Assembly (NCBI GenBank): GCA_023459495.1
Contig: JAEWTL010000085.1
Location: forward strand, 1-64,000
DNA length: 64,000 nt
Reading direction: 5' to 3'
DNA from: Bacillota bacterium
GTDB taxonomy: Bacteria > Bacillota > Clostridia > Christensenellales > SZUA-584
Shown here: piece after piece, positions 42,518 through 51,437 of the stretch
Position numbering within the stretch: position 1 is the first letter of the stretch
Layout: the number at the start of each line of letters is the position of its first letter
Translations under genes and position numbers: made by a program
Notes under the pieces: generated by a model
What the model was told of the DNA's origin: nothing
What the model saw: only the letters and a program-made list of their open reading frames with translations
Database searches by the model: none

Positions 42518-43075
42518 ATGCCAAAGGAAAATACAACACGTTTTATTATACTGGGTCTTTTGAGCCACGAACCGATGAGCGGATACGACATCAAAAAGCG
42601 CGTGGACATCATCGTGAGCCACTTCTGGAACGTGGGGTTTGGGCAGATCTATCCTACGCTGAAGGAGCTGGAACACGAAGGACAGGTGTCCAAAGTGGCA
42701 GCGGCGCAGGAAAAAGGCCCGCAGAAATACGTTTATACCGCGACGGAAGCAGGCAGAGAAGCGCTGAAAAGCTGGCTGGAGCTGCCCGCACAGAAGGAAT
42801 ACACCAAGTATGAGATACTGCTCAAGCTGTATTTCAGCGGCGGAATGCCCGCAAGCCAGAGCATACAGGCAATTAAGGATTTTAAGGCGCGGCAGCAGGA
42901 GAACCTTGCGATGCTGCAGGGGTTCAAAAGCAGCCTTGAGGCGGTGATGGGCAGCAGTCCGGACCATCTGCACTATTACCTGACCGTGCTATTCGGCGAG
43001 CGCGTTTACGGGGCCTACCTCGACTGGGCCAAAGATGCGTTGCACCTGCTGAAAGAGAATGATAAGGAGGTTTAA
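42518..43075 (+). CDS. PadR family transcriptional regulator
   Basis: A 185-residue repressor with a winged helix (FIILGLLSHEPMSGYDIKKRVD, then FWNVGFGQIYPTLKELEHEGQV) and a C-terminal helical dimerisation domain (Vir_act_alpha_C-like). PadR proteins respond to small or toxic molecules. The ATG at 42518 follows AGGAG within the operator region. Its end overlaps the next gene's leader by a few bases, so it probably regulates itself and the ferredoxin-like gene, and perhaps the divergent DUF218 gene. Confidence 0.92.
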   Translation: MPKENTTRFIILGLLSHEPMSGYDIKKRVDIIVSHFWNVGFGQIYPTLKELEHEGQVSKVAAAQEKGPQKYVYTATEAGREALKSWLELPAQKEYTKYEILLKLYFSGGMPASQSIQAIKDFKARQQENLAMLQGFKSSLEAVMGSSPDHLHYYLTVLFGERVYGAYLDWAKDALHLLKENDKEV

Positions 43076-43079
43076 AAAT

Positions 43080-43862
43080 ATGAAAAGACAAAAAGTAAGG
43101 AGAACGCTGCTGTTCATCTCCATGCTGCTCTTTCCGGTGACGCTCAACTATCTGTCGCCATATCTGGTCATTCGGGGCGGATTTGAAGGCGTGGTTTCGG
43201 GAAGTGCGCTGCTGTTTGCAGGCCTGTTTTTGAGCTCGCTGTTTTTTGGGCGTGCGTTCTGCGGGTGGCTGTGTCCGGTAGGCGGGTTGCAGGATGCGGC
43301 GGCAACCGTCAACGACAAACCTGCATCACGGCGGCTGAACGTAATTAAATATTTTATATGGGTACCATGGCTGGGTTCGATTATTGCCGGTTTTATCACT
43401 GCGGGAGGTCCAAAGCTGGTCGATCCCATCTACTGCACGGATTATGGCATTTCGATATCCAGATTGAACGGCGTCGTGATCTACTTCCTTGTGGTGGCAC
43501 TGATCGTGGTGCTTTCGCTGACGCTGGGAAAGCGCGCCTTTTGCCACTGCGGCTGCTGGATGGCACCCTTTATGGTACTGGGCAGTCTGCTGAAGGAGAA
43601 ACTGCGTATCCCCGGCCTGCGGCTGACTGCAGAACCGTGCAAATGTACCGGCTGCAAGGCGTGCGAGAAGCAGTGCCCCATGAGCCTGCCGGTCAGCGAA
43701 ATGGCACGGTCGGGTAAACCCTTCAGCACCGAATGCGTGCTGTGCGGCAATTGCGCCGACCGCTGTGCCAAAGGAGCGCTGCAAATGCATTTCTGCACAC
43801 CAAAGCCTACGGCCCATATCGCTGATTCGTCGGGTGTGAAATCGACATTGACCGAAAACTGA
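43080..43862 (+). CDS. NapH-like 4Fe-4S membrane protein
   Basis: A 260-residue protein with four to five membrane helices, a cytosolic CGWLCP motif near residue 62 and an FCHCGCWMAPF motif near residue 156, followed by two 4Fe-4S ferredoxin clusters (CKCTGCKACEKQCP, CVLCGNCADRCAKGAL). This matches the NapH/CcoG-like electron-transfer family, which passes electrons between the membrane and soluble partners. The start at 43080 (MKRQKVRRTLL) follows AAGGAGG. A terminator follows. Confidence 0.9.
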   Translation: MKRQKVRRTLLFISMLLFPVTLNYLSPYLVIRGGFEGVVSGSALLFAGLFLSSLFFGRAFCGWLCPVGGLQDAAATVNDKPASRRLNVIKYFIWVPWLGSIIAGFITAGGPKLVDPIYCTDYGISISRLNGVVIYFLVVALIVVLSLTLGKRAFCHCGCWMAPFMVLGSLLKEKLRIPGLRLTAEPCKCTGCKACEKQCPMSLPVSEMARSGKPFSTECVLCGNCADRCAKGALQMHFCTPKPTAHIADSSGVKSTLTEN

Positions 43863-43874
43863 AGATTTTTAAGC

Positions 43875-43907
43875 GAAAAAAGTCGTCATTGGGCGGCTTT
43901 TTTATTT
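43875..43907 (+). terminator. Terminator after the Fe-S gene
   Basis: AAAAAAGTCG and GGCGGCTTTTTT form an imperfect stem followed by ATTTTAT. Confidence 0.75.
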
Positions 43908-44051
43908 TATTTCGGAACGTGTTGAATATTGAAAAATAAACCGGGATTTAAAGACGTTATCCCAAAACTGCGTGCGTGCATAGTGCGCCGTAATTGTTGT
44001 TACAATAAAAAATACGGCGGGGAGCATATTGCCGCCAAAAAAAGCCGGGGG

Positions 44052-45653
44052 ATGGATGTGCTGAGATACTTCAAAAAGCTGCACCTGCAAATGAAGATCC
44101 GCAGGGAAGCGGAACAGCAAAAACAGGACCAAAAAACCGCATCCGCGCAGCACCTCTATGCTTCGCTCGAAAAGAATCTGAAGCTCGTTAAATTACGGCT
44201 GGGAGAAAGCTCGGATATCGTAATCAAAGAATTCCAGATTGACGGAGACAAGTGCTTGCGCGGCGCGCTCATCATGGTGGACGGCCTGGTCAATCAGGAT
44301 AACGTCAACCTGAGCATTTTAAAGCCCATGATGTACGAAGCCGGGCTCAAGATGAAATTCGACGATACGGGCCGTCCGGATATCGAGAGCCTGAGCGCGG
44401 AATTCCTGTCGGTCGGCGACGTGAAAAGTGTACCCGATGTGGACAGTATGCTGGGTGACGTGCTTTCCGGCAATACTGTACTGCTGCTTGATAAGGCGAA
44501 GACAGCGCTGACTATTGGCCTGCGCAAGTGGGAGAAGCGGAGTGTCAATGAACCGGAGACCGAGAGCGTGGTGCGCGGCCCCCGGGAAGGGTTTGTTGAG
44601 ACGCTGAGGGTTAACACGTCGCTGCTTCGGCGCAAGCTGAAAACGCCGAACCTGCGGATGGAGGCGATGAAGATCGGCAGACAGACGCAAACGGACGTGT
44701 GCATCGCGTATATTCAGGACATCGTTAAGGAAGGGCTGGTGGAAGAGGTTAAAAACCGGCTTAAGGCCATCAGCACCGATTCCATACTCGATTCAGGCTA
44801 TATCGAGGCATATATTGAGGACGCTCCCTATTCGATATTTGCAACCGTGAACAACAGCGAGCGTCCTGATACGGTGGCGGCGCGCCTGCTTGAAGGCCGC
44901 GCGGCCATCATCGTGGATGGTTCGCCGTTTGTTCTCACCGTTCCCATGCTGTACATCGAAAGTTTTCAGTCGCCGGAGGACTACTATATCCGGCCTTACT
45001 ATGCGTCGGCGCTGCGCCTTATCCGCGTATTCTGCTTTTTGATCACGATCCTCGCGCCTGCGCTATATGTGGCGCTTACCACGTTCCATCAGGAATTGAT
45101 CCCCACGCAACTGCTGTTTACGATGACGGCCGGACTTTCGGGTGTGCCCTTTCCGGCTATGGTGGAAGCGCTCATCATGGTGCTAATGTTTGATATCTTA
45201 AAGGAAGCAGGTATCCGACTGCCCAAGCCGATCGGCAGTGCGGTATCCATCGTGGGTGCGCTGGTCATCGGCCAGTCCGCAGTACAGGCAGGTATCATTG
45301 GGCCGTTCATGATCATCGTGGTGTCAATCACCGCTATCGCCAGCTTTGTAGTGCCGGCACAGACGGACTCCATTTCACTGATGCGGTATATATTCCTGAT
45401 CCTGGCGGGGTTCCTTGGCGGCTTTGGCATCATCATGGCGCTGCTGTTCTTCCTCATTTATTTGGTATCGCTCAAATCGTTCGGAGTGGATTACCTTGCG
45501 CCTATCACGCCGCTCTCAAGGCAGGGCATGAAGGATTGCTTCGTTCGCATGCCGCTCTGGAAGATGATTATACGGCCGGGCGAGCTTGCGGGTTCAAACC
45601 ATGTGCGCCGTGGCCCGTCGGGGGTAGAGCAGCGTGCAAAGAAGGAGCAGTGA
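44052..45653 (+). CDS. gerKA: Spore germination receptor subunit A (GerA/GerKA family)
   Basis: About 533 residues of the GerA family. The soluble N-terminal domain begins LYASLEKNLKLVKLRLGESSDIVIKEF; the later part has about five membrane helices (RVFCFLITILAPALYVAL onwards) and a soluble C-terminal tail. The start is uncertain: ATG at 44052 (MDVLRYFKKL) fits the family best, with GGGGG just before it, while the frame continues to 43929. It is the first gene of a receptor operon that senses germinants in the spore inner membrane. Confidence 0.92.
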   Translation: MDVLRYFKKLHLQMKIRREAEQQKQDQKTASAQHLYASLEKNLKLVKLRLGESSDIVIKEFQIDGDKCLRGALIMVDGLVNQDNVNLSILKPMMYEAGLKMKFDDTGRPDIESLSAEFLSVGDVKSVPDVDSMLGDVLSGNTVLLLDKAKTALTIGLRKWEKRSVNEPETESVVRGPREGFVETLRVNTSLLRRKLKTPNLRMEAMKIGRQTQTDVCIAYIQDIVKEGLVEEVKNRLKAISTDSILDSGYIEAYIEDAPYSIFATVNNSERPDTVAARLLEGRAAIIVDGSPFVLTVPMLYIESFQSPEDYYIRPYYASALRLIRVFCFLITILAPALYVALTTFHQELIPTQLLFTMTAGLSGVPFPAMVEALIMVLMFDILKEAGIRLPKPIGSAVSIVGALVIGQSAVQAGIIGPFMIIVVSITAIASFVVPAQTDSISLMRYIFLILAGFLGGFGIIMALLFFLIYLVSLKSFGVDYLAPITPLSRQGMKDCFVRMPLWKMIIRPGELAGSNHVRRGPSGVEQRAKKEQ

Positions 45654-45654
45654 T

Positions 45655-46827
45655 ATGAGGAAACGCATGAAATTTGTATTGTGCATTCTGATGGCTGCTG
45701 CTGTGGCGGTCTCATCCGGATGTGCACAGGCGCGGGAGCTAAACGATTTGGTTATCGTCATGGGTATAGGCATGGATGTGGACCCCAACGCACCGGACAA
45801 CGTTTTAATGGTCGCTCAAATCGTCCAGCCGCAGAAAATATCATCCGGTTCTGATTCATCCGGATCAAACGACAAGGCTTTTGTTAATATGACCAGCAGC
45901 GCGGAGGATACGTTTGAGGCCGTGCGTGACTATACGCATATTGTCACCGGGAAGCTTTACATTTCGCATAACCAGATCATCATATTCGGCCGTGATTTTG
46001 CTGAACGCGGCATCTCCCGCGCCCTGGACTTTTTTGTACGCGCAAAGGAGACGCGGCCCACGATTAAACTTATCGTTGCCGATACCACTGCGAAGGAATT
46101 GTTGGATGAACAGCCTGAGCTGAACATGATGCCGGCTATCTATATCGATAAGCTGATAGAAGCGCAGGAAAACAATGCACAGGCCGAGACGACCGACCTG
46201 ATTGACTACATCAACGCCATGCAGAGCAAAACGCTTTCTCTGGTACTCCCCATCGTGAAGATTGAACAGAATGGAGAGAACAAGGTGCAGAAGGTAGACG
46301 GTATGGCTGTATTTAAACAAGACCGTATGGTTGGAGAACTGACCCAGCCGGAAACAAGGGGGCTGCTTTGGGTAAATGGACAAATATCCGGCGGGCTGGT
46401 TAACGTCAGCGTAGACGATGGGCTGGCCTCTCTCGAGATCATGCAAGCCTCGAGCAAAACAGAGCCGGTGATATCCGAAGACGGAAAGGTGACCATACGA
46501 GTTAACATCTCCACGAAACTACGTCTTGCCGAACAGACCTGCAGTACGAACTTGAGTACACAGGAAAACCTGAGTGTGCTGGAGGACCTGGTGGTGCAGA
46601 CGATCATCTCAAAGATAGAAATGGCTTTTGCAAAAGCCAAAGCGCTCAATGCAGACGTGTTTGGCTTCGGCGAACTGATCCACAAGCACCAAAACGATGT
46701 GTGGGCTGATATGGAGCCCCGCTGGGAAGAAATATTCCCGACGATCGCGCTCGAGGTGAAGGTGAATGCATCCGTGATAAGCGTTGGTTCTATTGAGGAG
46801 CCCGCCTGGGACAAGGAAGGTGAATGA
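45655..46827 (+). CDS. gerKC: Spore germination receptor subunit C (Ger(x)C lipoprotein)
   Basis: About 390 residues of the Ger(x)C family. An N-terminal signal ends in AVAVSSGCAQA with the lipidated Cys near residue 22. Three-domain family features follow (RELNDLVIVMGIGMDVDP; RALDFFVRAKETRPTIKL; ISKIEMAFAKAKALNADVFGFGELIHKH). The ATG at 45655 follows AAGGAGC, one base after the gerKA stop. Gene order here is A-C-D-B. Confidence 0.94.
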   Translation: MRKRMKFVLCILMAAAVAVSSGCAQARELNDLVIVMGIGMDVDPNAPDNVLMVAQIVQPQKISSGSDSSGSNDKAFVNMTSSAEDTFEAVRDYTHIVTGKLYISHNQIIIFGRDFAERGISRALDFFVRAKETRPTIKLIVADTTAKELLDEQPELNMMPAIYIDKLIEAQENNAQAETTDLIDYINAMQSKTLSLVLPIVKIEQNGENKVQKVDGMAVFKQDRMVGELTQPETRGLLWVNGQISGGLVNVSVDDGLASLEIMQASSKTEPVISEDGKVTIRVNISTKLRLAEQTCSTNLSTQENLSVLEDLVVQTIISKIEMAFAKAKALNADVFGFGELIHKHQNDVWADMEPRWEEIFPTIALEVKVNASVISVGSIEEPAWDKEGE

Positions 46828-47063
46828 GTCATGAAGAGGGGCTGCTCATGACGCTGCTCATCATTATCGTATTTGCGGGTATTGCGGTCTGGGAGATTTC
46901 GAGGCTGAAACAGGCGAAACGCAAACGGGAGATCGTATTTTTCTGCATCGCATGGCCGACGGGTTTTGTGCTGCTGATGATGATGAACGCAGGTGTCGAA
47001 TTTCCATGCGTCGTTGGCAGTATCATCAATTTGCTCAAAGCAATCGGTTTGCACTATCAGTAG
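46824..47063 (+). CDS. Small two-helix protein in the ger operon (candidate D subunit)
   Basis: A 79-residue protein with two hydrophobic helices (about 8-23 and 43-57) and a basic loop (LKQAKRKRE). It overlaps the end of gerKC by four bases (ATGA) and precedes gerKB by 16 bases. Size, topology and place match the small D-type subunits described for some Bacillus germinant receptors, which modulate the receptor. Sequence similarity was not tested. Confidence 0.75.
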   Translation: MSHEEGLLMTLLIIIVFAGIAVWEISRLKQAKRKREIVFFCIAWPTGFVLLMMMNAGVEFPCVVGSIINLLKAIGLHYQ

Positions 47064-47079
47064 GAAAGGAGGCGCAGCG

Positions 47080-48240
47080 ATGGATGTTAAGATCAAAACA
47101 TCCCAGTTGATGTTTTTAATCACTTCCTTTATCATGGGCTCGACATTGCTCATAACGATGGTGGACGGTATTACCGGGCAGAGCGCATGGTTAGTCATGA
47201 TCGCTGCTTCAATCCTCAGTATTCCATTTCTGCTGATGTATATCTCTTTGGCAAAAAGGTTTCCGGGGAGAAGCCTTGTCGAAATCAATGATATCGTGCT
47301 GGGGAAAGTGCTGGGCAAGCTGTTTTCTGTCATCTACCTGCTGTACTTTTTTCTGATTTTTACGTTTAACATCGCAGATCTGTCCGGATTTTATGTTGGT
47401 TACATCGTACCGGAGGCGCCACAGATGATGTTCATCATTCCGGTAGTGCTGGTATCCGCATTTGCAGTAAAGCGGGGGATATCCGCGATTGCACGCGTCA
47501 GCGTGTTGACGACAATCATCTCAATTGTGTTTGTTATCCTGCTCGCGCTGCTGCTGATCGGCGATATGGATTTTTCGAATTTTTTGCCGCTGCTGGATAA
47601 GCCGGCGATCCGGTACATTCAGGGGACCCATGCGGTGATGGAGCTGCCCATACTCGAGGTGGTCTCCATGCTGATGGTGGTGCCCATGCTGCATGATCAG
47701 GAAAAATTAACGCGTCGGTGGTTGGCTGGCGTGGGAATTGCCATGGCACTGTTCACCATCATTACGGTGCGCGACACTGCGGTGCTAGGTGCTACAGCTA
47801 ATATTATGGGCGATAACTCTTATGAGGCAATCCGTATTATCAATATCGGAGAGTTTTTGACGCGCATTGAACTGCTGATCGCGATCGATTATACCACGCT
47901 GTTGTTTGTAAAGATTAGCGTGCTGTACTATATAACCGCAACCATGATCTCGCAGCTGCTGCGCATCCATCGCGATGTGGTAATACTTCCGTTGGGTGCG
48001 CTTGGGATTTTTTTCTCGATGATTAAGGTGCATTCCACAGTGGAACACACTATTTGGGGCGCGCAATACGCAGCAGTATTCTCGTTTTTGCCTACCGTCG
48101 GGTTCCCAGTGATCCTCTTTCTTATTGCTGTGATCCGAAAGCTGAGATTCGCTCCACCCGAGCTGCAGCCACCGCCGGAGCCACCGAAGAAAAAATCAAA
48201 ACAGCACGCACGAGGCAAGCCTGCACAGAACACGAATTGA
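47080..48240 (+). CDS. gerKB: Spore germination receptor subunit B (GerKB family)
   Basis: About 386 residues with ten hydrophobic helices, of the APC-like GerB family that forms the germinant-binding membrane subunit. The ATG at 47080 (MDVKIKTSQLMFLI) follows AAAGGAGG. After the last helix the tail is Pro/Lys-rich (PPPEPPKKKSKQHARGKPAQNTN). The DNA for the final PAQNTN residues is repeated at about 49275, in a decayed duplicate. Confidence 0.94.
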   Translation: MDVKIKTSQLMFLITSFIMGSTLLITMVDGITGQSAWLVMIAASILSIPFLLMYISLAKRFPGRSLVEINDIVLGKVLGKLFSVIYLLYFFLIFTFNIADLSGFYVGYIVPEAPQMMFIIPVVLVSAFAVKRGISAIARVSVLTTIISIVFVILLALLLIGDMDFSNFLPLLDKPAIRYIQGTHAVMELPILEVVSMLMVVPMLHDQEKLTRRWLAGVGIAMALFTIITVRDTAVLGATANIMGDNSYEAIRIINIGEFLTRIELLIAIDYTTLLFVKISVLYYITATMISQLLRIHRDVVILPLGALGIFFSMIKVHSTVEHTIWGAQYAAVFSFLPTVGFPVILFLIAVIRKLRFAPPELQPPPEPPKKKSKQHARGKPAQNTN

Positions 48241-48245
48241 ACGCG

Positions 48246-49187
48246 TCAGGGTTTGTTCCACGTCAGCAGACTGCCAAGTGCAACATTGAACCCCAGCGCA
48301 TGGTACATGGGAACGTCGGCTTCAGCGCAGCCCACCCACAGCGATGTAATGCCGCCATCGGCGCACCAGTCCTGTACGTAACGCGTCAGCATCCGCGCAT
48401 AGCCTTTACCACGGAAGGCCGGCTCAATATAAAAATCCTCAAATATGGCGGCGGGCGTACAGATATAAGTGGAGAAGATTCGGCAGACGGAACACATGCC
48501 GATAACACGCGTTTTTCGCATCAGGACAAAGAACCGGATATCGCTGCCAGCAGCACTGATCAGTGCGGCCTGCTGTTCTCCGCTTAAGAAGGGTTCGCCG
48601 ATCTCCTTCTTGTAGCCGTTTTCAAGGTTGAGAATCTGCCAGGTATCGTCCGGATGTAATTCCGTGCAGACTAGGCCGCAGTCCTTCGGCGGGCGCAGCA
48701 GCAGGATGGAGCCATAGCGGTCGTATCCGTTGTACACAAAGCCGAGCGACTGCCAGAAGTGCATACTCCGGCGGGAGTGTGTGTTGAGCTCGAAAAACTC
48801 TGCGCCTTCGTGGGCAGCCCTGTTTATCAGCACTTCAAAGCATCGTCTGCCGAGACCTTGGCAGCGATACTCCGGCAATATGCAAAAGTCGAGGATGAAG
48901 CACTTGGCATCCTCCGAGAGATAGGTGCAGTACAGGCAAAAGCCGATCCGTACCCCGTTCAGTTCGAAAAAAGCCCGGTATGCCCGGTCCGTTTCGCGTT
49001 CACAGATTATCCGGACCTGGCGATGGTAATCCTCTGAGAGCAGATATTCGCGTGAATCTTCGTCCAGCGGTGTGCCAAGGTCACCGTCCGGAAAGATATC
49101 CCGGATAAGGTATTCGGCTTTGGCTTCGTTCCACGCGCGAACATCTTCCGGCGAGGCGGCGACACAGATAATGATATCACTTTGCAT
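48246..49187 (-). CDS. Double-GNAT acetyltransferase
   Basis: A 313-residue protein with two GNAT units. The first (about 1-150) has LDFCILPEYRCQGLGRRCFEVLI and FWQSLGFVYNGYD; the second (about 165-313) has FYIEPAFRGKGYARMLTRYVQDW and MYHALGFNVALGSLL. The layout is like the 453-residue gene at 39943. The ATG at 49187 follows CGGAG. It converges on gerKB, five bases apart. A remnant of a second copy of its 3' end stands upstream at 49299-49436. Confidence 0.86.
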   Translation of the reverse strand: MQSDIIICVAASPEDVRAWNEAKAEYLIRDIFPDGDLGTPLDEDSREYLLSEDYHRQVRIICERETDRAYRAFFELNGVRIGFCLYCTYLSEDAKCFILDFCILPEYRCQGLGRRCFEVLINRAAHEGAEFFELNTHSRRSMHFWQSLGFVYNGYDRYGSILLLRPPKDCGLVCTELHPDDTWQILNLENGYKKEIGEPFLSGEQQAALISAAGSDIRFFVLMRKTRVIGMCSVCRIFSTYICTPAAIFEDFYIEPAFRGKGYARMLTRYVQDWCADGGITSLWVGCAEADVPMYHALGFNVALGSLLTWNKP

Positions 49188-49257
49188 AATGTACTCCGGA
49201 ATATATTTGCAGCCATCATATCACACTGGTATGTATATGAACAGGACTCCGAAAAAG

Positions 49258-49436
49258 CGTGCAGGAGGCACGCCTGCACAGAACACGAATTGATACACAA
49301 CAGGGCGCATTCGAGCGGCACATCAAATCCAGTGCGCGGTATGGGAACGTCCGATTTGGTACAGCCCACCTACCGGTGATGCCGCCGCCGGCATGCCGGA
49401 CCTGCATGTAACGCGTCAGCATCCGCGCATGATTTT
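49258..49436. pseudogene. Decayed duplicate of the gerKB tail and GNAT 3' end
   Basis: GCCTGCACAGAACACGAATTGA at the end of gerKB (48219-48240) recurs at 49271-49292, and TAACGCGTCAGCATCCGCGCAT at 48380 recurs at 49409. Read on the minus strand the second part still spells NHARMLTRYMQVRHAGGGIT, close to YARMLTRYVQDWCADGGIT of the intact double-GNAT gene, but then drifts and has lost its C-terminus. It is a remnant of a tandem duplication. (Matches were made by eye.). Confidence 0.75.
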
Positions 49437-49442
49437 TGGTAT

Positions 49443-50270
49443 TCAACGGGCCTGCCGTCTTTTCAGGAAGAACCGGTACAGTGCGTCCACGGCCCTGTCC
49501 GGCAGCAGCCACAGCATTGCTGTCAGCTTCCCCGTACCGACACGGTACTTCAAACGGGGCCGCCTGGCTTCCAGCGCTATGACCACGACATCCGCCAGTT
49601 TTGACGGATCGCTGCCATGGTTGACCTCGGTTTCCATCAGCGGCTTCATGCACGCGAGAATGTCGCCGTAGCAAACGGTCTCCGCCTTCGTCTTTTCAAA
49701 GCCGTTCAGGATATCGTCCATGAGGCTGGTCTTGAATGGGCCCGGCTGTATCTTGATTACCGGCACGCCCAGAAACATCAACTCCCGGCGCAGGCTGTCG
49801 TTATAGGCTTCAACGGCACGTTTGGATAAGAAGTACGGCGCTGCGAACGGCTGAGATTTCCCCCAGCCAGCCTCGGATGAGAAGTTGATGATTCGCCCGC
49901 CGCCTGCCCGCACCAGCTCAAAGAATACCCGGTTGACGCGCACCATGCCCATCACGTTAATATCGAGCGCCTTTTCTGTGGCGGGAATGCAGTCTCCTTC
50001 GACCATGGAACAGAAAACCGTAAGCCCCGCGATGTTGATGACGGCGCATAGCTTATCGGTGTAAGTGCGTACCGTCTCGCGGGCTTTCTTCATGCTCGGC
50101 ATGTCGGCTAAGTCCATCCGAACCGGGATTACATTAGGCAGGCTGCCCAGCTGATTCAGCTTTTCACGATTGGTTCCGGCGGCGAATACGGTATAGCCCC
50201 GTCTGGAAAGTGCCTGTGTAACTGCACCGCCAAGGCCGCCCGTTGCGCCCGTCACAAATACATATTTCAT
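49443..50270 (-). CDS. Short-chain dehydrogenase/reductase (retinol-dehydrogenase-like)
   Basis: A 275-residue SDR with GATGGLGGAVTQALSRRGY at the N-terminus, IINFSSEAGWG around the catalytic Ser and PYFLSKRAVEAYNDSLRREL with the YxxxK pair. The C-terminal part (RPRLKYRVGTGKLTAMLWLLP) resembles 17-beta-hydroxysteroid or retinol-type SDRs. The ATG at 50270 follows GGAGG. Its stop lies next to the decayed duplicate. A perfect inverted repeat stands about 55 bases upstream. Confidence 0.88.
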   Translation of the reverse strand: MKYVFVTGATGGLGGAVTQALSRRGYTVFAAGTNREKLNQLGSLPNVIPVRMDLADMPSMKKARETVRTYTDKLCAVINIAGLTVFCSMVEGDCIPATEKALDINVMGMVRVNRVFFELVRAGGGRIINFSSEAGWGKSQPFAAPYFLSKRAVEAYNDSLRRELMFLGVPVIKIQPGPFKTSLMDDILNGFEKTKAETVCYGDILACMKPLMETEVNHGSDPSKLADVVVIALEARRPRLKYRVGTGKLTAMLWLLPDRAVDALYRFFLKRRQAR

Positions 50271-50678
50271 GCAGTATTCCTCCCGCCGCTGCTCGGCTGA
50301 TGCTCCCGGCCCTGCGCCGATCGATAATCATGGTACTCCATGATTATTCCGCTTCTGCTTTTTTCAGCATCGCTCTGCATGATATCCTATCACGTTGCTG
50401 CATATTTGCAAGGATGGAGAAAAATACTCAGGCAAACAAGCAGGGTTCACTCTAGTTAATTGGCAGGTTTGTCCGTCTCCACAAGATTATCAGGTTGGCG
50501 TACATGCAAACAGGGGCGTTTGTTTCGAGCCGTCTTTGGGATTGCCAATAGGGGTATAATGATCGAGTTCGATGTTCGGTGATGACTTGCAACGCATGAG
50601 TCCGCCAAGAATCGCAAGATATTACTAAAGCGGCGGCGGCGGCGCGTGATATAATACTAAAAAAGGAAGGGAATGCGC
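50271..50678. other. Gene-free region between the SDR and the DUF1638 gene
   Basis: About 400 bases without a convincing gene. It contains a perfect inverted repeat (50324-50347), two TATAAT motifs (near 50561 and 50650) and, at the right end, GGAAGGG for the DUF1638 gene. A run of GGC repeats lies just before 50645. Confidence 0.5.
50324..50347. promoter_or_regulatory. Perfect 10-bp inverted repeat upstream of the SDR gene
   Basis: ATAATCATGG, TACT, CCATGATTAT. The arms are exact complements. Its position, about 55 bases before the SDR start, fits an operator for an unknown regulator. Confidence 0.55.
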
Positions 50679-51437
50679 ATGCGTTTTAAGGTAATCGCCT
50701 GCAAGGCACTGCAGCGCGAAATCAGCCTGCTTGCCGCGAAAACGGACGCGGTGCTCGACATCACATATATGCAGCAGGGTCTGCACGACACGCCTGATTT
50801 GCTGCGCACTGCGCTGCAGAAGGAGATCGCCGCGGTGGACGCGGGCGACGACCTGCACACCAACCATCCCCGGCTGGGCCGCGGCTTCGATGCTATCCTG
50901 CTGGGATACGGCCTGTGTTCCAACGGTATAGCCGGACTATCCTCCAAAAGCCATAAGCTCGTCGTGCCGCGCAGCGATGACTGCATCGGCCTTTTTCTGG
51001 GTTCGTATCAAAGGTATCGCGAATACTTCGACGCGCATCCCGGCACCTACTGGTATAACGCATCGTGGATCGAAAACGCCTACACGCCCTCCGAGGAGAA
51101 CCGCAAGGCGATGCTGGCAGAGTATACCGAAAAGTACGGCGAGGACAATGCTGAATACCTGGTGGACACGGAGAACTCCACTAAGAACTATAACAACGCG
51201 GCGTACGTCGTCTGGGATGGCCTTGACTTTCCAGAGTATGAGCGCTATACGCGAGAGGCGGCGGCATATTTCGGCTGGAATTTCGATAAAGTCACGGGCG
51301 ACAACGGATGGTTAACCGATATGCTCGCAGGCCGTCACGATAACCGGTTTGCTGTTGCGCAGCCGGGAGAATGCTTTGAACAGGACTTTGAGGGCCGCGT
51401 GATTCATGCGTGTCCCTTTTGCAGGGAGGAAAAATGA
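50679..51437 (+). CDS. DUF1638 protein
   Basis: A protein of 252 residues of the DUF1638 family, which is found next to corrinoid methyltransferase systems in anaerobes. Visible features: MRFKVIACKALQREISLLAA at the start, GFDAILLGYGLCSNGIAGL, VPRSDDCIGLFLGSYQRYREYF, and a C-terminal CPFC. The second of two close ATG codons (50679) has the better distance from GGAAGGG. It overlaps the next gene by four bases. Function unknown; coupling to the ASKHA protein points to corrinoid chemistry. Confidence 0.87.
   Translation: MRFKVIACKALQREISLLAAKTDAVLDITYMQQGLHDTPDLLRTALQKEIAAVDAGDDLHTNHPRLGRGFDAILLGYGLCSNGIAGLSSKSHKLVVPRSDDCIGLFLGSYQRYREYFDAHPGTYWYNASWIENAYTPSEENRKAMLAEYTEKYGEDNAEYLVDTENSTKNYNNAAYVVWDGLDFPEYERYTREAAAYFGWNFDKVTGDNGWLTDMLAGRHDNRFAVAQPGECFEQDFEGRVIHACPFCREEK

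Noticed and set aside
43977..44010. Forespore-type promoter before gerKA (GCATA and a TACAAT)
   Set aside because: Spacing between the two elements (about 20 bases) does not fit sigma-G or sigma-A.
49216..49674. 152-codon minus-strand frame overlapping the SDR end
   Set aside because: Only its downstream part resembles the GNAT C-terminus; it is a chance open frame through a duplicate remnant and was recorded as a pseudogene instead.
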